From positions 420,554,557 through 420,618,556 of the forward strand of contig CM077115.1 of the NCBI GenBank assembly GCA_039619475.1: a stretch of DNA of 64,000 bases, in the 5' to 3' direction. Shown piece after piece: positions 44,640 to 56,136 of this stretch; the stretch's first letter is position 1; each line of letters starts with the position of its first letter. Position numbers and translations under genes: made by a program. The notes under the pieces are model-generated. The model did no database searches, was not told the origin of the DNA, and worked only from the letters and a program-made list of their open reading frames with translations. The stretch is from Icerya purchasi. Taxonomy: Eukaryota; Arthropoda; Insecta; Hemiptera; Monophlebidae.

Positions 44640-46440
44640 GAAAAAGTTGATGATAACATTTAAAATGATTATATGAAATTGCATTGGTGATGTAGCACTT
44701 AGTCACCAGTTGCAATTAATCTTATATAGCGGAATAAGTAATAGAGTTACAGATTATGTACATACAACATGAATGAAGATAACAATTCGTAATTCAAAAT
44801 AAATAAAATAAAGTAAAATAATTAAAAGAAGAACGATACAGATTATCAATTTGAAGTTTACTCATTCCGATTCATCAGTGTTATAAACGAAACGTTTTTT
44901 CATTATAATATGAAAGAATTTAACCTAATTATCGCAGTTTTTAGAATCTAGACTTAGTTCGGTATTAGAGGTAATTTTAAATTGTTTTCTTAAATCAATT
45001 AATGCAAAGCAGTTGAATACTATATGATTAATGTGGTCGAGGAGAACATCCTTTTTACAATATTTACAGTTTGAACTATTTTCTAACTTAAACCTATGTA
45101 GATATTCCTCAATCATGCCCCGTCAGAATTTGAGCATTGAAAAAGGTTATAAATGGATTTTATATCTTTAACTTTTCTTTAATATCTGCGAAGAAATTAT
45201 AGGTTTTCCGACCAGTGCAGTCCGCGTCCCAACGAGATTGCCAAATGTTAATTATTTTTGATGATGTTTAAGTAATTTGATAGTAGGTGATTTTCCCGAC
45301 TCCCTTATGGGATAGTAGTTTTCAATAAATCTTAATGATTTCATTAGACTTAGGTCTTTTACAATTTTGTATTCTGAAACTGCTGCACATTACCTACTAA
45401 AAAGAGGTCTAAAGGTATCATGTTAGAAAGGACACAAGCAGCAGAGGAAGGAGCGGTTCTGTACAAGGAGGTAGTGTTTCATAAATATTTCCTTTGATGT
45501 TTATTCGTATTAATATATACACAGGAGCCGTAACTATATATTGCTTGGATTTATACAAAATACACCTTTCCTTGTGGCGCATCCCATAGGTATTTGATAA
45601 TATTCTTTTAAGTTTAATGTATATTTTAATACATTTGCTATTTATTTCTTCCAAGTGAGAAGAAAAGTTCAGCTTGCGGTCTATTACAATTCCAAGGTAC
45701 TTTAATTTATTAACTATCTGCACAGGTTGACCTGAGATAAGTTTTAGTCTACTGATTTTTTCCGATAGACTGCGCTTACCAAATATAATGAATTTACATT
45801 TTTCATTAGATAACCATTTCTTCCAACTCCGACTCCAATTTTTGACAGACGTTTTTAACTTTATTTAGGTTAGTAAATTCTTCTAATCGAAATAAAAGGG
45901 ATAAATCATCGGCATATGAGATTATAGCTGTTTCTATATTTAAGAGGTTGCAAAATTGTTCTAAGCTATTATGTATTTTTCAGTACAAGATGTTCCAGAG
46001 AGTTGGCTCCAATACTGAACCTTGAGGGACTCCACAAGCTATTTTTCTTGAACATTTTGAATCAGCAATTTGAAGGCAAGCATATCTGTCTTCAAAGTAA
46101 CTGATTATAATATTAATAAGAGAAGGATTCATTTGCTTTTCTTTTAGGATTTTGATTATGGTTGACCACCTGCAATTATCAAATGCTCCTTTGATATCCA
46201 AGGAGATGACAAAAGCAGATGATCCCTCAGACATTATGTTCCTAACCTTTGAGAGTGGGTTATATACGGCCCCTTCCGCTAAGAAAAATTTCCTAAAGCC
46301 ATATTGGTTAGGGTGTAATATATTTTTATCTTATATTTCTCAGAGTAAATATAGTACTGTACTGCACATGCCTATATGTAACGTGCTGCCAACTCAATAG
46401 AGCATCGTTGACAAATTCTGGCCTAGTTAAATTAGAATTT
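44640..46440 (-). mobile_element. R1/I-like LINE fragment, minus strand
   Basis: Minus-strand motifs in order: SSAFVISLDIKGAFDNCRW near 46225, KIACGVPQGSVLEPTLWNIL near 46040, the active-site AIISYADDLSLLF near 45930, NKLKYLGIVIDRKLNFSSHL near 45710, and the zinc-knuckle NCKYCKKDVLLDHINHIVFN near 45070. Frames are broken in between. It is 5'-truncated upstream of the reverse transcriptase. No RNase H is visible between the thumb and the zinc knuckle. It lies inside gene 2 intron 1. Confidence 0.75.
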
Positions 46441-47319
46441 GGTCGCTCAAACGTTGATTACTACGAAGATTTTGAAGAAGTTGTTAATCGATCCAACCAT
46501 AAAAAAATCAATCTTGCTGTGAATGCAAGCAACATCGAATGGCGAATGTGAGACACAAACTTTCAAGATTTTTATCAATTACCAGGTGCATTGTCGTGAT
46601 ACTCTCAAATTTTATATTCGGCAATGTTTTCATAATAGAGCATTGCAAAGTATTACGATTTCCAATTTTGAAAAAATACTTGCATAAAATTTGTCGACTC
46701 GGAAGAATAAAATTTTCACCTACATGAACAACAAAACATAATACCACAAAAATATCCCCCCAACCCTCGATAACACCCGGTGGTTTATCACTAGAAACGG
46801 TACATGTACGATCATATTGTTTCTTTACGTACCAATCCAAAAAAACGCAATTTCGTAGCTCCTAAAGCTGACCAACCTAAGCTGAAAAAAGCAGTCGAAT
46901 ACAGCGATATAGCAGTCTGCAGCAAAGTTGACACGAAAGAGAAAGAAGAAAACTGAACCAATTATCAAAGAAAGGAAAAAACCGAAGCTCCAACGAAAAA
47001 AAAAGTCAAAGTTACGAAAAATACAAAAGACCAATGCTCAAAAAGTACCCGAAACAAATAAAAACTCATTAAAAAATACCAAAAAAAAATTAGAACTCTA
47101 AAAAAAATAGTTTTTTGATTTTTTTAAAGTTTTTTATGTTTTTATACTTTTTTCCAAATTTCTTCAGTCAGTTTTGTACGTTTTAAGTCATTAAATAAAT
47201 GTTTGCGAAAAAAACTACATACTGTGTGTGAATCCTCTTCTACACATTTTCAAGTATCAGAATTCGTGTTTAACTAAAAACCGATATTTTTGCACCGCAG
47301 GTCCCTTTTCTCGGCGAAC

Positions 47320-47385
<66 letters not shown>

Positions 47386-47540
47386 GTATGTTTGTATATA
47401 TATAATTAGTATGAACTAAAATTTTAAAAAAAACATTGATTTTTAAGCTCTTGACGTATAAACTTTCTTTATTTTATAAAAAGAATCATTAACATAGGCG
47501 TCTGCCTTGTAATTCTAATCATTAAAATTAAATTAAACAA
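46441..47540. other. Unassigned; lysine-rich decayed frame and a TA microsatellite
   Basis: A plus-strand stretch near 46860-47030 reads as Lys/Arg-rich peptides in broken frames (KKSKLRKIQKT type), without a family I recognise. A TA run lies at about 47323-47382. Confidence 0.35.
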
Positions 47541-47554
47541 ATTCTATTGCAAAA

Positions 47555-47680
47555 TCCACGGTAGCCTGGTAGTTAAGACCTCAGTACAAAACCAAAAATT
47601 ACACTTTCACGTCTAGTCAGCCTGAAATCGAATCTAGATAGAAGATAAATTTGAGAAAGAAAAAAACAGTTTTCTTCATC
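47555..47680 (+). mobile_element. tRNA-derived SINE
   Basis: GGTAGCCTGGTAGTTAAGACC (A-box region) and GAAATCGAATCTAG (B-box-like) have tRNA-like order and spacing. The tail is AAAGAAAAAAACAG. Confidence 0.4.
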
Positions 47681-47869
47681 CGCTAAACTTAGGACACTGT
47701 GAACCTTAACTTTACTTTCTAATATTTCGCCAAATGTACGGGACTTACTTTTCTTTGCTTTAATATTTCGAGGAATTAATTACTTGCGACAGAATTATGT
47801 CCCCATTAATTGTTTAAATCAATTACATTATACTTCGATATATCAAGGCCTTCGATAACAATAGATCTA

Positions 47870-48352
47870 AACTTATACGTCTTATTTTAACTTACAGTTC
47901 AGCTACCACTTGTTTGCAAGAAACACAGAATCTCTTGCCATCCCACAATCTCTACTTCTTTAACTACATCATCTCTCGTAATGATTAAAGTCTAAGTAAT
48001 CGGGCTGCGGCAGTTTAACAACAATTTTCCACATTTCGATTCCAGCTTAAATTCTGTCAGTAAGAATTTAGTTCCAGATACTGATGATAACCACCGTCCT
48101 TATTCCAAATTTTGCAAGTATTAAGATATGGGGCATCAATTTATTACTGAACTCCCCCTTATCACAAGTTGATTCTCCCTCAGTTCTCTTAATGGACTTT
48201 AAAGCCCACTTTACTGTTTCAGAATTGAGCTCAACATGGCTCCCAGGTAACTGAATATTCTTTTCAATAACGATTTCGACCTTCCTTTATTAACCAGTAC
48301 TACGTAATTTAATTTCACGTCGAACATAGCCTTGGCAATTGGTCCAGTCTTC
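47870..48352 (+). mobile_element. Possible LINE endonuclease fragment
   Basis: TTCLQETQNLLPSHNLYFFN near 47905 resembles the 'CLQET' block of I/R1-type LINE endonucleases. The remainder is broken by stops. The Gypsy element is inserted just downstream. Confidence 0.35.
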
Positions 48353-48356
48353 TGCT
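48353..48356. repeat. Gypsy target-site duplication, left
   Basis: TGCT, repeated at 55285-55288. Confidence 0.6.
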
Positions 48357-48462
48357 TGTAGCGAGACAGATACTCGCCACATGAGTAATAAAAATTTTTG
48401 ACAATTTTTTTTTATAATGAAATTAAAAATTTGATAATATATACATATATATATATATATAT

Positions 48463-49315
48463 TGTAATGTGCCCATTACATGGAACTTATAAAATTTTAG
48501 AAAATAAAAGAAAAAATAAATAAAGAAATAAATAAAATAAAAATAATTTGGAATGTGTGGTGCGGGTGCGAGTGTGCGCGTGCATGGAACTGTTGTCGGT
48601 GGGACCAGCCAATCAGCATCCCACAGGAAACAAAAAGGATCTACCTGATTCGGCCAAGTCCAGCGGTCACGGTCGAGTAGGCGGTCGAAATTTTGGAAAA
48701 TCGAGATGAAGATTTTAGGGAGAAAGGCAGTGGCAGCCTTATAGAGTTAGTCTCAGTTTTACCTTCGGCCAGTGAGTCGCAGTTTTACCTTCAGTCAGTT
48801 AGTTCTTTTTCTACCGCCACTGAGTTGTGTCTTGTACCTCCGAAGAGTTCGTATTATAAGAAGTTTTTTACCTATCGTTGGTTAAAGTGTTCAGTCGTAC
48901 CGGTAAAGGTGACAAAAAAACGTGAATAACGAAATTTGTGAAATTCGGAAAAAACATAAACGAATCGTGACTATTGGAATTCATCAGCCAGTCAACGCAC
49001 CGCAGATTCACGGACCACGGACCACCGCCGGCAACAGTGTTACGTACTATTTTGTTTTATCGTTTATTAATTCTGTATATTATTGTTGTTGCCGTATTCA
49101 TAAATTAATATTGTTTTTCAGCGGTCGACCGGTAAAGAAAGATCGGTGTCCATTTTATATAATATATTGTTCATTTTAAAAAGTTCCGAAAGTAATCTGT
49201 TCAAACCCTCTTATTTTGAAAATTCGATAAAAACTAAAAAATAAAGAAAATCCACGAGGATAAAACCTCGTAGTTGGCATCCCCGAGGACCAAGCTAACG
49301 TTTAGAACCGTTACA
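48463..49315 (+). repeat. Inner element 5' LTR (853 bp)
   Basis: Begins TGTAATGTGCCC and ends AACCGTTACA. Its last ~376 bp (from about 48940) recur at 50259-50634. Open frames at 48693-49179 lie in LTR sequence and are not genes. Confidence 0.8.
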
Positions 49316-49489
49316 TTTGGCATCCCTGGTGGGGAGTCAGACGCTTTGCAGCGTAGTACCGTTTCATTTGGCATCCCTGGTGGGGAACAATCTTAGAAAA
49401 ATTGTTCTTCCGTTGGGAACGAAACTCACAAATAAATTTACATTGAAATGTTAAATTAACGTAAATAAATTATTTCGAGAAAGATAATC

Positions 49490-50194
49490 ATGGCAACTAA
49501 AATAGACACCCCCGAGTTGATGGCGTTTTTAACGGCACAATTCGAACAAATTCATAAAAATTTCGACGAATTAAAACAAACAATCAGAAACGCTAAGTTC
49601 GAAATTAAATTTGAGAAATTAACACAAAATGTTAATAATACTGATAATAATAAATCTGATGGTGTTAATAACCGAGTAGATAAACCCGTTGAAATTAGTA
49701 ACCGAGTTAATAAACCTGCTGAAATTAATAATAACCACAATTTAAAATGCGGTAAATTTAAAAATGAAATTGAACAAAAAGTCGACAAAAAAGTCTCCGA
49801 CATAGAGGAGACATCGGAGGATAGAAAAATTAATGAGATGGAGATAAAAACTGACCGCACCGAGTTAAGGAAACTAGCGAGCGAAATAGAAAAAGAAAAG
49901 GAGGTAAAAAAGGAACGAAAAGACAGAAAGAAGGAAAGAGAGACTCGAACGAAAGAGACTATGCAGAGGAATAAAAGGGTAAAAGAGCTCGGTCAGGAAA
50001 TCAAGGGAAAGGAAAAAAGAGCTCCCACCCAATCGAAAAGTGCGAAACGGCACAAGGTAAGGGAAAATAAGAAAATGAATTTCTCAAACTTAGAAATCGA
50101 CGTGAAAATTAAAGGTAAGGCGGCCAAATGCGCCAATGAACTTATAAACAAGAATAGGGTGAAAATAAAGGACGTGAAAGAGTCCCTAAAGTGA
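49490..50194 (+). CDS. Inner LTR element gag-like protein, 234 aa
   Basis: An intact ORF starting MATKIDTPELMAFLTAQFEQ, 175 bp after the 5' LTR, where gag is expected. The N-terminal 60 residues look like a short coiled coil (FEQIHKNFDELKQTIRN). Residues 62-84 hold an Asn-rich internal repeat (NNRVDKPVEI, SNRVNKPAEI). The last 130 residues are very rich in Lys and Glu (EIEKEKEVKKERKDRKKER). No CCHC zinc knuckle, capsid motif or protease is visible. The ORF stops 65 bp before the truncated 3' LTR, so the internal deletion removed everything downstream. It may be a gag N-terminus or a protein peculiar to this family. Confidence 0.6.
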   Translation: MATKIDTPELMAFLTAQFEQIHKNFDELKQTIRNAKFEIKFEKLTQNVNNTDNNKSDGVNNRVDKPVEISNRVNKPAEINNNHNLKCGKFKNEIEQKVDKKVSDIEETSEDRKINEMEIKTDRTELRKLASEIEKEKEVKKERKDRKKERETRTKETMQRNKRVKELGQEIKGKEKRAPTQSKSAKRHKVRENKKMNFSNLEIDVKIKGKAAKCANELINKNRVKIKDVKESLK

Positions 50195-50258
50195 TCGTTA
50201 GCAAAACTGATTTGTTATTTCACAAAGAGTAGCGGCAAGGCTAAAGTTAAAATTAAGT

Positions 50259-50631
50259 GAAATTCGGAAAAAACATAAATGAATCGTGACTATTGGAAAT
50301 CATCAGCCAGTCAACGCACCGCAGATTCACGGACCACGGACCACCGCCGGCAACAGTGTTACGTACCATTTTGTTTTATCGTTTATTAATTCTGTATATT
50401 ATTGTTGTTGCCGTATTCATAAATTAATATTGTTTTTCAGCGGTCGACCGGTAAAGAAAGATCGGTGTCCATTTTTAATAATATATTGTTCGTTATAAAA
50501 AGTTCTAAAAGTAATCTGTTCAAAACCTCATATTTTAAAATTTTGTTAAAAACTAAAAAGAAAATAAAATCCACGAGGATAAAACCTCTTGGTTGGCATC
50601 CCTGAGGACCAAGCTAACGTTTAGAACCGTT

Positions 50632-50634
<3 letters not shown>
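50259..50634 (+). repeat. Inner element 3' LTR, truncated
   Basis: Matches 48940-49315 from GTGAAATTCGG to the end with few mismatches. The U3-proximal half is missing. Confidence 0.8.
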
Positions 50635-50691
<57 letters not shown>

Positions 50692-50836
50692 TATATATAT
50701 ATTTAAAAAATAATAATAAAAAAATAAATATATATATATTTAAAAAATAATAATAATAAAAAAATAAATATATATATATTTAAAAAATAATAATAAAAAA
50801 AAAAATATATATATATATTTAAAAAATAATAATAAT

Positions 50837-50876
<40 letters not shown>
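50635..50876. repeat. TA-rich simple sequence with a TTTAAAAAATAATAATAA unit
   Basis: A long TA run, then about four repeats of a TA run plus TTTAAAAAATAATAA(TAA). It is probably expanded LTR sequence around the insertion site. Confidence 0.75.
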
Positions 50877-50882
<6 letters not shown>

Positions 50883-51360
50883 TAATTAGTCTATGTCAAT
50901 TACATGATCATCATTGTTTCCTCTGAGACAATGATGATCGAAAAATGTGGTTTGGAGTGGAAAGATAGTTGATAGGATGACGATGAACAATTGTGTTGAA
51001 TTTAATAATATTTATTTTTTTGTAAAAATAATGAAAATTATGTGTAACTAAAACATGGTTGGATGTACCGAGGATGTTTTGAGGGAATCTAAAATTTAAT
51101 TAATGGCGTGCAGGGTAAAACACAATATATTAATAAGGTAATCATCAATTTTGTAAATTAGAAGAATACATTTTCGGTTATTTTATTATATTTCTTTTAT
51201 TTATTCACTTTTATGTTATTTTAGATATATTGTTTTAATTAATCGTTCGGCAACGAATGTGTGCCGGATGTCAAATTATGTAATGTATATGCGTTATAAA
51301 AACAAAAATAGAATGGTAGCAGAACGGGTAATAAAAAATTTAGAGCGCATATACATTACA

Positions 51361-52948
51361 TAAATTGGTAGCAGAGCGTGGTAACGATCGTTTTATTTCA
51401 TTAAACATCCACGGACATATAAAAAAAAAATATATATGTATATGTATAAATTTTTTTTAAAAATATTAACATGTTGAAATAGTTAAATCTAGAGTGTGGT
51501 TACGATCATAAACATCTACGGGCATGTACACGAAAGAAAAAATATATAAATTTTATTTAAATGTTAACAAGTTTAAATAAATAGTTAACGATAAATATAA
51601 TTCGATTGGATAATTTTATATATATTTTTTTTAAACTTTGTGAAACTTTTAATTACCGATCTATACGCGACTTGATGTCGTGTATTTAATTTCTTTAAAT
51701 TAATTTGTATATTTTCATTTTTTTTATTTTATTATTTATTACATGGTAATGTATCATATTTTTATCTTATATGAAAAAGATTTGATCGTACTATGGTATA
51801 ATGTGTTACATCTAACAATTTAAAACGCCTATATAGTTACGTTTTCTGGCGTTAATTGTTATTAATACGACAATAACAAATATTTAAAAACGTTCTGTTT
51901 TTTGTTGCTTTTATTAAGTTTTGATATTTATAAAATATCATTCGATCAATTTATTTTATAAAAGTCTTTCGTTTTAGACGTAATTTTATTTTATATTATA
52001 AAATGAAATTATAATATATTTTATATAAACGATAACATCTAAACAAACTTAATTCGTTGTAAAATAGTGTACTATATTAATCGAATATTTCAAGTTTTAA
52101 ATACCTAAATTGAGTATACATATGTAAATGTATTATTGATATGATATTGAAATTATTTCAAAATTTGGAAATGTAAAATATACATTGATAATAAAAAGAA
52201 CATCAATATTAAACGGCATTTTATTTTTATTGATTTTAGCGTAAACACAACTATTAATTAGATCTAGTGTTATAATTATACATGTAAAACCATATATACA
52301 TATATATGTTCCGATAGAGAGTAATATACCGTTAGTTCATTCTCCTCAGTCCAATTCTTTACACTAGTTCGTCCGGTGGGCCTATACTTTAATTCGAAAT
52401 TTAATTTTTTTTAAATTATTTATTGAAGAATGTTTAGTAACATCAGTTACTTATTTAGTTACAAATTTTTTTTTTATTAATTTGTATGACAACTTACATT
52501 AAATCGTATGAAACTGAAAATACTCGCATAAAGGGAACTAACAGGATGAACTATAAATTCTTTGTTTCTATTTGTGTTTATTGATAAATTTAAAAACAAC
52601 TAAAGCGTCTAGCATATAAACTAGATATGGTTTGAATATTAATAGACTTGAGTCTAAATTATATTAAAACAATTGTAAATAAAATTATATTATCGGATTT
52701 ATTCAAAAGAAATTTAAAGTTATTTTTTTTTTGTCAACAACGTTAGAATTAAAAATTTACACATACATTTTAAGAGTTCTTTTAAAAGTAACAGTAACTT
52801 TAAGATACATGGGAAGTCTTATCGGAAGTTTTTTTATTTTTTATTTTATTATGTTTTAATTTTGTTTTATTTATTTTTTATATATATAAATGATGTAAAA
52901 ATAAAATGCACCAAAATAAAATTTAATATGCTCTCCCTATATACATGC

Positions 52949-53006
<58 letters not shown>

Positions 53007-53276
53007 AATGTGTATATATATATATATAGTTTTATTCTAAATGTTATAGTTTACCATAATTTATGTTTTGTCTTGCCAGTCACGGGTATATGTCTTATAT
53101 TTTGAAAATTATCCATATGGGGAGGGGAAATCCCCTTATTTGAAGATTTTTATTTTTTATTTTATTTTTTTGTTATTTGAAATTTTTCTTCCTTCGATTA
53201 TCCAACATACATTCAACCACACTACTCGATAAAAAGTAATATAAAGTTTGGTTAGTGCATTAATAGTAAAGATTTG
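51361..53276 (+). other. Outer Gypsy interior, primer-binding site and AT-rich leader
   Basis: ATTGGTAGCAGAGCGTGG at 51364-51381 is a likely primer-binding region, a few bases past the LTR end. The next 1.9 kb has no coding signal, is very AT-rich and contains a TA microsatellite at about 52955-53003. A similar word (GGTAGCAGAACGGG) also occurs inside the LTR at about 51315. Confidence 0.5.
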
Positions 53277-53490
53277 TCAATCATGGAAACATAGATGATC
53301 ACAAGTAAAAAATTTCGACGAGGGGCGAAACGAAATGCAACAGTTAAAAGAGATGGTTCGAAACCTTTCTGAGCAGGCTTTACGACCCACTATGATAATA
53401 ATGGAACGGACAAAAGAAAAAATACCGAAGGATGAAGAAGTAGCAAAGAAGGAGGGATTATGTACAGCCAGAACCACAGGCCCCAGACAA
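53277..53490 (+). pseudogene. Gypsy gag remnant (tentative)
   Basis: An open stretch reads MQQLKEMVRNLSEQALRPTM, then ERTKEKIPKDEEVAKKEG. The amphipathic helix and charged tail would suit gag. It sits directly before the ceramidase segment in another frame. Confidence 0.35.
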
Positions 53491-53491
53491 A

Positions 53492-54330
53492 ATGAATTCA
53501 AAAGGCAGTTTAATTGGAAAGAATCCAATTGTAGCAGCATTTACTTCCTCAGACTTGGGTGATGTATCACATAATATTGCTGGACCTCAATACGAAATGG
53601 CCAATAAACTGTGTGACATATATACCAGCAAATGCGTCGAACAGGAACTTTGCATATCACCTGGTCCTGGAAAGAATATGTTTGAAAGCACTCCAATTAT
53701 AGGCGAAGAATTTAAAAATAAAGCAATGTAGCTTTGGAAATCGGACGATTCTGTAGAAGTGAAGAGTAAAGTTTTGTCTGTTGATCAGTTCATGCATATG
53801 CCTTCAACAAAAGCTGAATATGTCGATCCGGTGACTAAAAAGAAATCGACTGTTCACAGTTGCCTTCCAGAAATGGATCATAGCCTTTGCAGCAGGAACC
53901 ACAGATGGGCCTCGCCCATTTTCCTTCAAACAGAATGAAACAATGCATAATAATCCACTCTGGAATGTGCTTACTAACGCCTTGCCCACACCATCAGTTG
54001 AACAAATATCTTGTCACAGAATCAAACTGATCTTATTGACAACTATTGAAATGATAGTTCTGTTTCAATGGAAACCAACAATCGTTCCTACTCCGCTAGC
54101 TAGAATTGGACTGAACGCTATAGCCTGCATGCCGGGTGAATTAACCACAATGTCCAGATGAAGATTAAGGTGCATGTTAAAGCACCGGTTGATCTTAAAG
54201 AATGAAAGGGACGTCATCATAGCTGGTCTGTGCAATATGTACACTGATTACATCACTACGCCCCAAGAATACTCTGTGTAAAGATATGAATTAGCATCAA
54301 CGACTTACAACCTACATATGCTTACACTGT
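53492..54330 (+). pseudogene. Neutral ceramidase fragment captured in the LTR element
   Basis: Neutral ceramidases hydrolyse ceramide to sphingosine and fatty acid. Here about 270 residues from the enzyme's middle are collinear and readable: NPIVAAFTSSDLGDVSHNIA (near 53520), ELCISPGPGKNMFESTPII (near 53650), SVDQFMHMP, IAFAAGTTDGPRPFSFKQNE (near 53885), PLWNVLTNALPTPSVEQI, PTPLARIGLNAIACMPGELT (near 54085), DVIIAGLCNMYTDYITTPQE (near 54215), and RYELASTTY. As I recall the family, it carries AF.S.NLGDVSPN, C...GPG..MF.ST.IIG, FAAGT.DG and IPGE.TTMSGRRLR. Lesions: TAG 53729-53731, a frameshift near 53880, and in-frame TGA (about 54159) and TAA (about 54280). No intron-like interruption is seen. 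It cannot make enzyme. Confidence 0.82.
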
Positions 54331-54334
54331 ACCA

Positions 54335-54560
54335 CAACAATATTCCACAGTACCAGTTGCAAATGTACAAATCCTACTGGCCTGTACTAAGAAGACTAGA
54401 AGAGTGGAAAAACAAGTTCCATTAGAAATTAAATTTAACAATAATAATTATAACATCATATTTTTAATTGTAAGAGATTTGTCTGTAGATATAATTTTAG
54501 GTGGACTTTATGTATTAACAGGGTATTCAAATCTTTTATATGAATGTAAAATATTTTTAT
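54335..54560 (+). pseudogene. Gypsy protease remnant
   Basis: In one frame: VPVANVQILLACTKKT, then VPLEIKFNNNNYNIIFLIVR and DLSVDIILGG. The end matches the 'LS.DIILG.(D/N)(F/W)L' block of Gypsy proteases. The catalytic D-T/S-G motif at the start is missing or replaced by the ceramidase piece. The rest of pol is deleted up to the polypurine tract. Confidence 0.55.
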
Positions 54561-54631
54561 GTGGCCCATAGCATGCCCATTAATTAAGTAGTCTTGGATC
54601 ATGCCCAAATTAAAATTGTAAGACATGATCC

Positions 54632-54644
54632 AAGGGGAGGGGGA
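54632..54644 (+). other. Polypurine tract
   Basis: AAGGGGAGGGGGA lies directly ahead of the 3' LTR start, the usual plus-strand primer. Confidence 0.75.
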
Positions 54645-55284
54645 TGTAGCGAGACAGATACTCGCCACATGAGTAATAAAAACCTATTCGCACACTTTTT
54701 AAATGTACAGATATAGGTTGTATACTAAGCAATTATTATATATGCAACGCAGGCGTACACACGCAAGACTACATTCGGAACTGATAGTAGCCGATATATA
54801 TATATTAAATAATTAGTCTGTCAATTACATGATCATCATTGTTTCCTCTGAGACAATGATGATCGAAAAATGTGGTTTGGAGTAGAAAGATAGTTGATAG
54901 GATGACGATGAACAATTGTGCTGAATTTAATAATATTTATTTTTTTGTAAAAATAATGAAAATTATATGTAACTAAAACGTGGTTGGATGTACCGAGGAT
55001 GTTTTGAGGGAATCTAAAATTTAATTAATGACGTGCAGGGTAAAACACAATATATTAATAAGGTAATCATCAATTTTGTAATTAGAAGAATACATTTTCG
55101 GTTATTTTATTATATTTCTTTTATTTATTCACTTTTATGTTATTTTAGATATATTGTTTTAATTAATCGTTCGGCAACGAATGTGTGCCGGATGTCAAAT
55201 TATGTAATGTATATGCGTTATAAAAACAAAAATAAAATGTTAGCAGAGCGGGTAATAAAAAATTTAGAGCACGTATACATTACA
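54645..55284 (+). repeat. 3' LTR of the outer element (640 bp)
   Basis: TGTAGCGAGACAG...TTACA, matching both parts of the split 5' LTR. TGCT follows. Confidence 0.82.
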
Positions 55285-55587
55285 TGCTCCACATCACATT
55301 ATACTCGATAATTTCTCCCCTATTTTAGACGACCTTCACTCTATGTCTATATCATCATTTTAAATGCAAATAGTACTTTTTGTCAAATTCTAAGAAATCA
55401 TCTGACATATATTCCACCGAGTGGATTTGAAATTCTACAAACAATGGATTCTGGTTAAATTACAATGTAGCCTGTCTATTGAAGTAAATCTACACAGTCA
55501 TTGGTCCCAAAATCTTCTTTTACACTGCATATCCCAAGGTGGTTCCCGGTTAGTAGTCTAATGAAATAGCGGCTATTGGAAGCGGAG
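55285..55587. other. Unassigned
   Basis: Nothing recognised between the Gypsy element and the LINE fragment. Confidence 0.4.
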
Positions 55588-55900
55588 TGATACTACATCA
55601 ACCTGGTGGAAGGAAAATAATGAAATGTCTCCCAAAATGCATTATTATTATTACAGATTACTTGAATTTAAATGCAATAACGTAAAGTTACCTTCCAGAC
55701 CAAAAACTCGACTAACAAGGAATCAAAATAATACCTGTTACATTCATCCTAGAGGGGTAAATCTACAAATCGACAATACAGATGATTCGGTTTTAATTAA
55801 ATTAATGAGTACTATGCCCAGTCACATAATAAACGAAAAACAAATTGGTGTATGGAGGAGGGAAGTGAGGAAATGGTTGAAAGAATGGTGCAAAGATTAA
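55588..55900 (+). mobile_element. LINE family C, C-terminal fragment
   Basis: Encodes MSPKMHYYYYRLLEFKCNN, then IHPRGVNLQIDNTDDSVLIK and VWRREVRKWLKEWC, parallel to the end of the family-C ORF2 at 25500-25781. The 3' UTRs differ, so this is a related subfamily. The region to 56136 may be its 3' UTR. Confidence 0.75.
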
Positions 55901-56136
55901 GGAATTTTGCTGCATCCTCTTTTCCATTTATTTTTATTGCTGCATTTTTTAGGGCTCTTGTAGACCATCTATTTACCATTTTCCTTTTCTTTTTTCTTTC
56001 CTGTACATTAATGTATGCAATGTCCAATATATAAGCGGCTCCTATGTATGGGTGTATTATTATGTAATTCATATATATAATTGCGTCGATTAATATATTT
56101 TATTTTTATTTTTTTGGTTTAATACGTTCGATCTAA

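Larger units (their letters stand above)
48463..50634 (+). mobile_element. Inner LTR retrotransposon, internally deleted
   Basis: A complete 5' LTR (48463-49315, TGTAATG...TTACA), a primer-binding-like TTTGGCATCCCTGGTGGGGA, one 234-codon gag-like ORF, then only the last ~376 bp of the 3' LTR (50259-50634). It lies within TA repeats of the outer LTR, so the exact target duplication cannot be read. No pol is left. Confidence 0.8.
48357..51360 (+). repeat. 5' LTR of the outer element, interrupted
   Basis: 48357-48394 matches the start of the 3' LTR, and 50877-51360 matches its remainder (54806-55284) with few differences. In between lie a TA-rich segment and the nested LTR element. The middle of the two LTRs differs: the 3' LTR has about 100 bp with CAGATATAGGTT that the 5' LTR lacks. 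Confidence 0.8.
48357..55284 (+). mobile_element. Gypsy-type LTR retrotransposon, defective, with a nested LTR element
   Basis: Outer element with a 5' LTR (48357-51360, split by an insertion), a primer-binding region after 51360, a 3.3-kb interior, a polypurine tract (54632-54644) and a 3' LTR (54645-55284). The LTRs begin TGTAGCGAGACAG and end TTACA. A 4-bp TGCT duplication flanks it. Only a gag-like scrap and part of the protease remain of gag-pol; reverse transcriptase, RNase H and integrase are absent. A neutral ceramidase fragment occupies part of the interior. It lies in gene 2 intron 1. Confidence 0.8.

Noticed and set aside
47228..47419. 63-codon frame made of alternating Tyr-Ile
   Set aside because: Translation of a TA microsatellite. 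The same applies to frames at 41719-41988 and 44421-44612.
48693..49179. Plus-strand frames in the inner LTR, with a near-copy at 50286-50498
   Set aside because: They lie within duplicated LTR sequence; the repetition reflects the two LTRs, not a gene family.
53492..54330. A functional or horizontally acquired bacterial ceramidase gene
   Set aside because: It lacks both ends of the enzyme, has three stops and a frameshift, and is enclosed by LTR-element sequence. A host-derived pseudogene is simpler.
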